Assembly (NCBI RefSeq): GCF_000264905.1 | Contig: NW_006763132.1 | Coordinates: 1,712,931-1,776,930, forward strand | DNA length: 64,000 nt | Reading direction: 5' to 3' | DNA from: Stereum hirsutum FP-91666 SS1 | Lineage: Eukaryota > Basidiomycota > Agaricomycetes > Russulales > Stereaceae | Shown here: piece by piece, positions 36,362-46,235 of the stretch | Position numbering within the stretch: position 1 is the stretch's first letter | Layout: every line of letters starts with the position of its first letter | Position numbers and translations under genes: made by a program | The notes under the pieces: model-generated | The model's input: only the letters and a program-made list of their open reading frames with translations | What the model was told of the DNA's origin: nothing | Databases searched by the model: none

Positions 36362-37697
36362 GGTTGGGGTGGTGATGATGTTCTGGTTCGAGTTGTGGCG
36401 GACTGCGCTACGCCCTTTGTTGCCTATCGAACTGATCTGATTTTGTCTGGGTCTTCATAGTTTTCTTTCGCTAGTACTCCACACTCCTTGCCTTTCTCCG
36501 GTTCTACATCCTACAGCTTTCTCCTTGCACTTCTCGACTCTATGCACACCATTATGACGCGGATCTCCTTGAATCTTATCTTAGCTTACTTCGTTATTTG
36601 CACTTGCACACTCGGACCGTTGAGACCTTTATACTAGTAGTGTATACTGTTTGTACTGTCTTTCACGCTTCGAGAACATGGCACAATCAAATACTGTGTC
36701 GCTCGTATAACTATTGGGTGATTTGCGTTCTGATGTCTGAGACCTGAGGCCCCAATCGAGGTCGAATAAACGGTCTATTACCCTGCCCCAAATTGCTCAA
36801 TGGTCACACTGAGTTCATCTCAGCGACTCGGCAGCCGGAGACAAGGTCAAGGCAAAGTTTGTGGATCATTTCATCTGAAACCTGGAGCTCAACAGCAGAG
36901 GCCATAGTTGGGGGCAATTGATACTTGGCATTCAAAGAATGGAGGATTCAGGAACCAATATCGTTACTGAAGGGCAACTGAAGGGAATGGAAACGATTGT
37001 TGCGCCACACGCCACACAATTCTCGTGAGATGATTGGACCGGCTGATCCCGGGTCGTTTCTTCCGCACGGGAACGCCGCATCAGTGCTTTCTTTCTTGTT
37101 AAACGACTCAGACGAGCCAACGTCGAACCTCTTGGCTGAACTCGGTACATTTCATCGGCTTTCTACATTTTCCGACATCACTGTTTTCTACCGGAGCTTT
37201 GAACACCGACACTCACGTCAATCACTGTCGTGCCACCAACGAGTCAACTCGGAGCCACGATCAGGACGACGTCCTGCTAAAACTGATCTCACCCTGAAGC
37301 TTTCAACTCGGATCGACGGTATTTGGCTTTGGGCTGTCTTAAAATGTCTATATATTATCTCGCCGCTGTACCTTCTCGTTCTCCTGCTTGGCGGAAAATG
37401 GCTAAGATAAATCTGTTAATTGTGATGCAGTTCTGGACTCGGACGAATGCTCACATGTGCGGCGCTCACGGTTGAAACAGATCTTGCAGGCAATATTGGT
37501 AGCTCCACTGCTACTCTGTATTCTTCTGGTCCGTGGGCAGTGTCTTTTGTCTACATTATGATTGTTGGAGGACATGGCCATGTTGACCAAACCCTCTCAT
37601 TGGCTGCTACGAACTTTCTGGGACCTTCGACCTTCTCGAGTACTATAACTTAAGTGGGTGTTACTTCGAGTCACTCTACAATTCCTCCCAGCGTACC
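36362..37697. other. intergenic, no gene seen
   Basis: About 1.3 kb between the coiled-coil gene and the first DUF6533-type gene. Moderately A/T-rich; only short frames. Confidence 0.45.
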
Positions 37698-39632
37698 ATG
37701 TGGACCTCCTCAACCGCCCTGCAAGAATTTATTTCTGCAGACCGCTCATGGTGCATTTTCTTCTGTCATTCCTCTGACATGACACTTACCGTGACGCTCT
37801 CACTCGTGCAGGGTCATCTTGGAATATTCTCAATTCTCAGCGACAGGTATGTTCGTCATGCACTTTCATCACAAGGAAGATATTGACATATACTCCACTA
37901 GCCCTCTAGACGTTCGATTTCGTCCATACCCTACCGATGGAGGTCGAAGCGGTATGGTGCAGGAAGCTCACCGGAACCTCAATCTTGTTCCTGGTGAATC
38001 GCTATGCGTACGCCGGAGGACTGTATCTACTCGATGTGATCTCAATTCCAGGCTATGCATCTGACAAGAGGTAGATTCCATGGCACTTGTACCTGACATG
38101 CGATAGTTAATGACTCCCAATCTCATATAGTTGTGATATACTATATACGGTCCAAACAACCATGATCATTCTCGCAGCAATCGCAGCGAATTGTGAGTCA
38201 CACTGAGCCACGTCTATGTCTCTGTCGATTTACGATAACACCTCTTCAGTAATTCTAGCTCTAAGGGTCTACGCGATATGTGGACAAAACCAATTAATCA
38301 TTCAAGCGGCATCAGTAATGCTCGCCGTACGAGTCTGCGTTGGCATCTGGGTGCGTTACTATAACATTTCTTTGGGGGTGCACTGAAATCATCTGGGGCG
38401 GCCGTATAATCATAGCAAGCTACCTTGGAGCGCGGTGACTCCACCAAAAGCACTCAGTATGCCGACTTTTCGCAGTGCTCGATTTCGATACGGAACCAAA
38501 GGCTTTACGCACGGTCAGTGGCCTTACTGTACCTATAGTCCACTTATATGCACTGAAACACTCCCTTCTTCGAAAAGCTGTAAGCCTACTACGCCGCATT
38601 TTACATGGTCGTAACTTGCTCTTAATACTGTTTCTATGGCAGCCATTATCGTCACTGGGGTCCTGCCTATGATTTTCGATACTTTTATTTTCGCGATGAC
38701 CGTTTTCAAGACGTACCGACACCTTTTGGAAATGCGGAAGCATGGTCAGAAGAGTATCACTGAAGTATTGCTTCGCGATGGTAAGCTTTTTAATCTTCCT
38801 CGTCCCGCGAAGCATAGGGCTTACGACGTACCAGGAACTGTATACTTCTTGTCAGTGATTGATCATGTCACTACGTTGATTTGATCTATCAAGCTTACCC
38901 TCGGCGGTCGTTGCTTAGCATAGTATTCACGGTCGCAGTTGCAAACCTCGCTCTCCTGCTGGTAAGCATGATCGGTCCTGACCATCTAACATCCTGAGAC
39001 CTGAGTATTTGCCCATAGTCCTCTGTGATTAATGTCAGATCATTTATCAAACCACAATATCTCCGAGATAGACTCAGATGTTTTTATTCACCATAGCCGC
39101 CTTCTGAGACTTGGCTTCAGTTGGGGGAGGTTTTGTCAGGGTACTTTTCCGTGTACGTTCCCTTACAGGGGTTTCTCCGCAATTGGTCGTCGCCCTAACC
39201 AGCGCACCGTGCTGATCCGTTGAAACGGGCACAGACTTACAAACCTCCTCATCAACCGCCTCTACCTGAACATTCGAGCATTGAATCACTCACGCTCTAC
39301 CAAGTTTTCGAGAGAGGATGGCGTCCCGCGACCAATCTCCGTTGGAAATCGATTTTTGGGCAATATCGGGGCACCTCTCGATCCAGAGTGGTGGGACATC
39401 CGATTCGATGATGACGAGCTGGAACTTTCGGACGAAGTTGCTGAAGCCAATCCTGAGGACTCCGTGGCCTCAGCAGAATTAGGGAATGGGGCGACCACAC
39501 TGATCCCAGTTGTACGTGACGTTCACTCGTATTCCTTGTCGGCGCATCGCTGAACTACCACGCCAGATATATCATGGAGACGGGACCGATGATATAGAGA
39601 TGGTACGCATCCAAAGAGAAGGCCATGTTTAG
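37698..39632 (+). pseudogene. DUF6533-type multi-pass membrane protein, copy A (nonsense codon)
   Basis: Exons with good splice sites include 37698-37750, 37812-37846, 37902-38070, 38131-38192, 38250-38350, 38416-38513, a probable 41-nt exon at 38539-38579, 38643-38780, 39235-39511 and 39567-39632. They encode the DUF6533 signature DFVHTLPMEVEAVW, then LTGTSILFLVNRYAY, and helices such as LALRVYAICGQNQLIIQA and IIVTGVLPMIFDTFIFAM, ending NRFLGNIGAPLDPEWW. This family has several membrane helices and no known function. Exon 3 starts with an in-frame TAG (37907-37909) where copy B has TGG. The part between 38780 and 39235 does not join cleanly by eye. It is probably a pseudogene, unless translation starts at the later Met before EVEAVW. 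Confidence 0.6.
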
Positions 39633-40726
39633 AGCTCGTCAGGTCATGCCAGTCAGCTTGTTTCAGACCCGATTGTCCATAGCCGCAGGTGTTGGTCTCT
39701 TTGCACGTTCGCATACTGCAGTAGACTAATCTGCACTCCCCGTACTCGAGCCGTTTTGCATTTTCCTGGAAAGACGTCAATCTCAGTCTGCTTCAGTATC
39801 TTTTTTTTGCTACTATCCGTGATGTTCCTCTCGCCTCTCACCATCTCTCTCGTGGTGAAGTAGGCTATCGGGGCAGTAGTGCATCCATGTCGAGCTCGGT
39901 GGCCTTCTTACAAGTAACACGCAACTAACTTCAATGCTCTTTGAGGCATAGTATATCATCTATCAGCAGGATATCAACCACGATTTACGTATCTTTGGTC
40001 CGTTGAACGAAAAGGATGGTTTAGTCCCTTCGGTGCGTACAGATTGCAGTTGTGGTTGAGTATGGCCCGAACTTACGAGAGATCTTGATGTTGTAGTGGA
40101 AGCCTCCAGGCCTCTTAAATATGAGAACAGATAAGACATCTATGCGCTTGTCTAGATCGGGCTCAAGTTGCCCGTCGGGTCATTCGAGTTTTTTTCCAGG
40201 AAGGGTCGAGTCAGTAGGTGGATGTAGACGAGTTACTCTGCCTCCCCTGATGTCACCCACCATTCCTTGTGAATCCTCTTTGCCAGACCAGACTTTCATT
40301 TGTTCGTGGGACTCTTCACCATCTATGATGATGCCACTTCGGTCACCAGTGGTCTCTACCATGATGTCCTCTTGTTCACCTCAGGCTGTAGATCCACAGG
40401 GAGCAAAGTTCCGTGAGAGCGTTGATTATATTTCAACTTTACCTCCAGTGATAGAACCACCTTTGGGTCAACTCATGATATCAAGGTCTCAAGTTGGCTG
40501 CAACTCGTCTCATTCGCTGTACGGAACCTCCTCGTGTTGATTGAAGCTCGGCCGCGGGCTGCTATCCATCAGCACGATTGCGCATAGCTTGGTGCGGAAC
40601 GCCACATCTGTTCCTAGAGATGGGTCAAGAAATCTTGTGTCAAAAATAGTCCGGACGTACTTCATTATAAATTGGGTCGGGTTGGGAGATAAGTGAGTAT
40701 TCACTCAGTTCCTCTCGTTCCTCACG
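39633..40726. other. spacer between the two DUF6533-type genes, unexplained
   Basis: A 1.1-kb spacer. A 139-codon plus-strand frame at 40121-40540 and a shorter antisense frame show no recognisable motif. I cannot tell whether it is a decayed gene or plain spacer. Confidence 0.4.
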
Positions 40727-42702
40727 ATGTCCTCTGAAGCCGACTTGCAAGTCATCATCTTTCAGGACCAATTATGGCAAGCGAATATCTTGCATGGCAC
40801 ACAGACCAACCGCTCTAACACCTAGTTGCAGGGTCATCCAGAACTATACCTTTTTTTCCGCCGCCAGTATGTCGTTCATTTCTCGGGACCTGTGAGCTAA
40901 GACCTGTTGATCTCATGGATCATAAGCACTGTGGATGTATGACTATTACCAATGGAGATCAACGCCGTCTGGTCAAGCAAAGCATCTGGGACCGCATTTA
41001 TCTTCCTTGTGAACCGGTACTCATACGGAGTGGGCCTCATCCTCGAGTTAGTGACGGGCAGTCCTGGCTCTGCATCTGATAAGAGGTACGTCCGATTGCT
41101 AACGTTTGAGTTCAGCCTCCAGATACTGCCGCTCACTGAAATCTGTCGGTTTAGATGCCGCGTCGTGGCACAGGTGTCATTATGGTTTACAATGATTTCG
41201 CTAGTTACTACCAGCCGTCAGTCGCCTCGCAATACATTTCTCTTCACTCACTCGAGCTGAAGTGGCCTTCCAGTATTGTTTGCTCTGAGGGTCTATGCTA
41301 TATGCGGCCAAAGCAAACTTATACTTTGTGTGGCATTAATAATGATCGCGGTAAGGTTTGGAGTTGACGTATGGGTAGGTACACCATGTAACATTTCAAG
41401 TGATATGGAAAACTCACAAATCATCACAATACAGCAAGACAACGTTCTGACTAGAGGTGTATCTACCACGGGATCCCAATTTGGGTTGTTCTCAATGTGT
41501 TCTTCGATTGCTTTGAATGCGCTCCTGTATGAAAGGTGAGAGTCGCAGGCACATGGTAGTGATACTTATTGTTGCTGAAGTCTTCATCACTTCCAATGTA
41601 GATGTAGGTACCCTAGCCATCCCGTGTGGCCTGCGCTGAGTCTCTCTTCCGATCCGCAGCCACCATTGTCACTGCAGTCCTACCACTTCTATTTGACACC
41701 TTCGTGTTCGGAGTAACAGTCCTAAAAACGTACCGCCATGCCATACAAATGTACAAAAATGGTCGGAACAGTATCACCGATATTTTGCTTCGCGATGGTC
41801 AGTAATATCTCCTCGTCGTCCTTTGGTCCTCACATCTGGGCTGATTATATCACCCGCAGGAGCCATGTACTATCTGTCAGTAAGATTGTCAAATGCCTGA
41901 CGGTTTTCTGGTTGGTTTGATCATAACCTATCATTTAAGTATGCAGACTTGTATCCGTAGTTGCTTCTGTGAATCTTGCTCTCGAACTGGTGCGGGTCTC
42001 TTGATACTATGTAGCCGGGGAGTATTCATGGCTGATGATCTGCTTTTAGAACGGTCTATTAAATCAGGTCAGTGTAGCGATTGCTCTCCTCTATCTCTCA
42101 TGCTTGGCAACAGTGCTGAAATACGTCTTTCGCGGTGACAGAGTTCTCCCGAGACTGCAGACTTACTAGCTGGAGTTTTGATCCCTTACTTCTCTGTGTA
42201 AGTCCGAGTCTCAGGAACTCTATCCACAGCCCTGACCGTGACCTTGGAAATTTGTGGAATCATATGTAATGGACGCAACAAAACAGCCTCCCGAACCTAC
42301 TCGTCAATCGTTTATACCTCAACCTTAGGTCATTTGAACGTCCACTCTCATTCAATACCACCAGAAAGAATGGTACCGCCGTGCCCGAACTCGTCTTCGC
42401 TCAGAACCGATTTCTAGGCAATATTGGGGCGCCTCTGGATACACAATGGTTGACCAGTCAGTCCGGCGAGGAACCCGAAGAGGACCCGCTACAGGAAGAT
42501 TGGGATACCTCAAGGGTGGCATCTGCGGGCGACGAGGTAGTTACACTTGCCTAACGTGTTGAGCCTCGAGAGCTTTCACGAGAGAATACTAAATAGCGAT
42601 GATCGATTATAGGCCTGCGGCGAAGGTCACAGTGATACCGAAATGGTCGTCGCTGGAACAGAAGAGCCCGTCGCAATCCCGTCAAGCTCTGCCAACCATT
42701 GA
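40727..42702 (+). pseudogene. DUF6533-type multi-pass membrane protein, copy B (10-bp deletion)
   Basis: This is a tandem paralogue of copy A with the same exon plan: 40727-40776, 40832-40866 (35 nt, as in A), 40927-41085, several middle exons, 42287-42536 and 42613-42702. Recognisable parts are SEADLQVIIFQDQLW, TLWMYDY, PMEINAVWSSKASGTAFIF, LFALRVYAICGQSKLIL, TYRHAIQMYKNGRNSITD and NRFLGNIGAPLDTQW. Relative to copy A, exon 3 lacks 10 nt between the TLWMYDY and PMEINAVW segments, which shifts the frame. Intron 1 begins with GC (GCAAGC at 40777). Everything downstream of the lesion still looks conserved, so inactivation is recent or the second Met is used. Confidence 0.6.
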
Positions 42703-43072
42703 TGTATGCCAACGGAATGGCGTTGACAGGACCTGAATTGATCTAGTTCATCATGGATATCACGTAGAAGTGTTGTTGTTGCTGCTGCAGCGAAAGTTCA
42801 AAAAGGGATGCTGGTCTACAATCTCTGGGCACCCAAAGTAACTTTACAATCCAATCTGATTCGATCCATACCAGCCAAATGATGTACAATAAATATGCGT
42901 AGAAAAGTAAAATGAGTACAAGTACATGACAACGCCAGTCTAACAATGCCGCAAGAAATCCAAGAACGATTGAAAGTATCTGGTATAACAACGGCGCCAC
43001 ACAGTTGATGCCACACGCCGTGAATAGGGCATGTATGTCCAAACTTGCAAAGAAGAAGACAAGTCCTGTGGA
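42703..43072. other. convergent intergenic region
   Basis: A 370-bp gap between the 3' ends of DUF6533 copy B (plus) and the acyl-CoA dehydrogenase (minus). Nothing else seen. Confidence 0.5.
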
Positions 43073-45538
43073 TCAGAGTCTTGCGTTCTTTGGCATGCGA
43101 CTCATCGCCTGCCTAACACCCAAATCTCCCAGTACGTCCTCTGCGCCACCGAGCAGCGCATCAAACGCGATGGTACGGTGGTACTGTGAAGCGTAAACCA
43201 TACAAATGGAGGTCAGTAGTTTGGAAAAGGTAGACTATAGATGAGGATGGAAGAGGAAGGAAAGTGACGTACGTGCTCGACGAAACGGCCCATGCCTGTC
43301 CGCGTGATGCCTCGTCCACCGAATATCTGCACGGCATCCTTCGCGGTCTCTTGAGCGGACGACGTACAGTACATCTTCAGGAGTCCAATTTGTCTAGTAA
43401 TAGATGCAAATGTTAGAATATGTGGATGACGCGAACTAAAATACTGAATGAGACCCACCCTGCGAGCTTCTGTGACTGCTCCTTATACGACTATGCAAAA
43501 AGAGTCAAACAGCAAGTTAGCTCTTTCCCTCACTTGCACTCAGAATCGAAGACGCCAAAACCTACCATATTACACATCTGCCACGTCACATTCTCCAGCC
43601 AATTCTGCGCGCTCTCCACCCTACTTATCATCGCCGCCAACTTGCTCCTGATCACCGCCTGACTGCTAAGCGGCTTCCCGAACGCCTTCCTCTGGTTCAC
43701 CCATTTCAAGCACTCCTCAACGATTGCACGTTGTGAACGGGCAGACGAACAGCACATCACCCATCGTTCGTGGTTGAAGTTGGAGAGCATGACGAAGATG
43801 CCTCCGCCTTCTGGGCCGAGTGTGTTGGAGACAGGGGCAATTGCGTTGTCGAAAGTGATGTACGCTAGTGGGAGGGTGAGAAAAGGAATGAGAGATCTGA
43901 AGACATTTGTATGGAAAGAACGACAAACCTGTGCCGGCAGCAGAGGAATAGGAAGTCTTGATAGCCTTGGTGGAGACCTCGTCGGAGCGCTCGACCAGGA
44001 TGACGGTGAAGCCATCCTTGAGGAAACGCAAGATCGTCAGCACGACTAGCTCCAAGGCACGGGATAGTTAACACTGACCTCTGTTTTACAACCCACGGTA
44101 AAGCTGAAAACATGATACAACCCGGTCAACACACTCATCGTCAGGGCACAAGACAAGCTCCGCGACTCACTAGTCTGCAAACGTCCCGTTCGTGATCCAC
44201 TTTTTCGTCCCATTGATGATCCACTTCCTCCCATCTTCGCTCTTCTTCGCGGTGGTCTGCAAGCCCATAACGTCGCTCCCGGCAAACGCCTCCGAGATGG
44301 CTAGACAAATGAATTTCTTTCCAGAGAGGACTTCGGGAACAACCTTGGCTTTCATCTCGGGTGAACCGAAATTGAGGACCGGTGGAAGACCAATGACAGC
44401 GCCGGCCTGCAGACCTACGTCAACAAAAGGAGTAGTGAGTATATAGTGAGAATAATGTGGGTAACAATGTGAGTGGCTGACCATCGCCGTAGCCACGAGC
44501 GCCGATACGAGAGAATTCTTGAGTGACGACTAACTCGTGGAAATAGTCAAACTGGCGGGCGATAGGACGTCAGGTATTGCAGTATACTCTCTAATAGAGC
44601 GATGAGTGCACAAACCTCCTCAGGAGTGACAATACCACCCATCAAGGTAAGTCCCTTCAGATGCTTTCCGGGGCCCATCCGCATAGCATGAACGTTGAGG
44701 TCACTATACAATCAGAACGATGAGAAATTCATACCGTTAGAGAAAGATAAACCCTGTAAGTGAATACACCACGTACGCCATCTTCTTGATCACCTCCAGA
44801 CTTGGTCGTTTGCCGTCTTCTTCACGGGCCTGAGCATCTGGGTAGATAACATCGTCGACTAATTGACGCATAGCCACCTGTAACTTCTTATGGCTCTATA
44901 AACAGACGTGCAAGAGGCATTAGATCCTTCATTTCGGGTTTCATTCAGGAGTGATGTTGGTAATGAGTGTGGCGGTGGCGTGGACTGACTGACCTCTTTG
45001 AAGTACGGACTGTGATATCCTTGAGCAAGCCATGTGGGCTCTGCGTAAGGTACGCCTGACAATTCACCTGGTACACGACTTGCGATAACGCTCTGTTCGC
45101 CTTTGATGACACCGATCTGAAGACGGGCGTATTGCGGGCGTTCGAGGACCTCATGCCGATGAAGACCGTAAAAGGCTTCTGTGGCGTCTTGACCGGCTGT
45201 ACAGGGGGTAGAAAAGATGACGCAAGCAATTAGCAAGTTGTGCTGCAAGAAATGTATTTAAAGAGCCGAGATTCATGGTGAATGGGCGGGCGTACCAATT
45301 TCCTCATCGAGAAGGACGGCGGCTCCTCCTGGGTGTAAGTCCTTGAACCGCGAGAGATCATAAACCTTCGCATCTACGACGACCCACTATTGAGGATCCC
45401 ATGGTAAACAAATGCATGTAAGCTGCCTGCCATCTACGATGTAAACAGGAGCACTAGGATTGCACGTACCAGATCACCGTCTTTGTTGTGCACCGATACA
45501 TCCTCGAGCGTTAATTGTTTGAACTCTTTCGCTGCCAT
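43073..45538 (-). CDS. acyl-CoA dehydrogenase with N-terminal cytochrome b5 domain
   Basis: Thirteen exons, from 45538-45470 to 43183-43073, give 519 residues with all phases consistent. The N-terminal cytochrome b5 domain (residues about 1-85) carries the heme motif LHPGGAAVLLDEEIAG and the second heme His in FYGLHRHEVL. The acyl-CoA dehydrogenase part follows: QEFSRIGARGYGDG, ICLAISEAFAGSDVMGLQTT, KKWITNGTFADYFTVGC, the YSSAAGTAYITFDN segment, NHERWVMCCSSARSQR, and the C-terminal FGGRGITRTGMGRFVEH with YHRTIAFDALLGGAED. The enzyme should introduce a double bond into an acyl-CoA using FAD. The fused heme domain is a known fungal arrangement and may pass electrons. No peroxisomal or mitochondrial signal is obvious. 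Two exons are very short (25 and 32 nt). Confidence 0.92.
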
Positions 45539-46235
45539 AGCTGTTCAGCCAATCGTACAATAAGATACCAAGGCTTATTCCCAGAGATATTGGTGCTAGC
45601 CTAGAGCGTCTTTCGAAATAGTAAGGCAAGTGGGTGAAGAGAGCTGGCTGAGGCGCATTCTTATAGGACTGCTTTGAACCAAGCGTCTGAAATTGACCCG
45701 CTCGCATGTGATTGCTGGAAACATCCTCGTCATGATTGGATCCCTTGTCTGCCGGACAAATGGCTCGTTGCGCGTGGCTCCGATCACTCCGGGAAAGAGC
45801 CGGAAAGACGGCGATCTCAGATCTCAAGAACGTCGGTAAGGCTTTCGCCTCATCGTCCTGCTCGTCGACAGCAGGAAGAGTGATCATGTTCCGCTCGCAG
45901 ACACTGGTACTATTAAAAATATTTCATAAGGGTGCTCATCTGGTGACCGCGCTGATCAGCCAGTACCCGCAAAACCTGCAGTAGCTCAGAAATGCGATAG
46001 AGGTGAACGACAGCGCAGGTTACGCATGCCAAGAAACCGAAATAAAGTCACATTCTACCGAGATCAAATGCAGATAAGAACAAAAGGTATAGATGCTCGA
46101 GGATATAAGGAAATGGGCAATTATGAGAAGATGGGTAGAAAGAAGGCGAATGGAATAATGATAATGCATCAAGCGGCTTGGAGAGTTGACCGTAACGCCC
46201 GGAATAAGATGTGGTGGAGAAATCGGGCAGAACGC
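45539..46235. other. intergenic, no gene seen
   Basis: Promoter side of the acyl-CoA dehydrogenase gene and 3' flank of FunK1 copy 2. The stretch 46040-46160 is A/G-rich. No supported gene. Confidence 0.45.

Noticed and set aside
38514..38642. Suspected frame break in DUF6533 copy A before IIVTGVLP
   Set aside because: A 41-nt exon at 38539-38579 with good splice sites repairs the phase, so I did not count it as a lesion.
40121..40540. 139-codon frame between the DUF6533 genes
   Set aside because: No motif, no splice partners and poor codon character; listed only as unexplained spacer.
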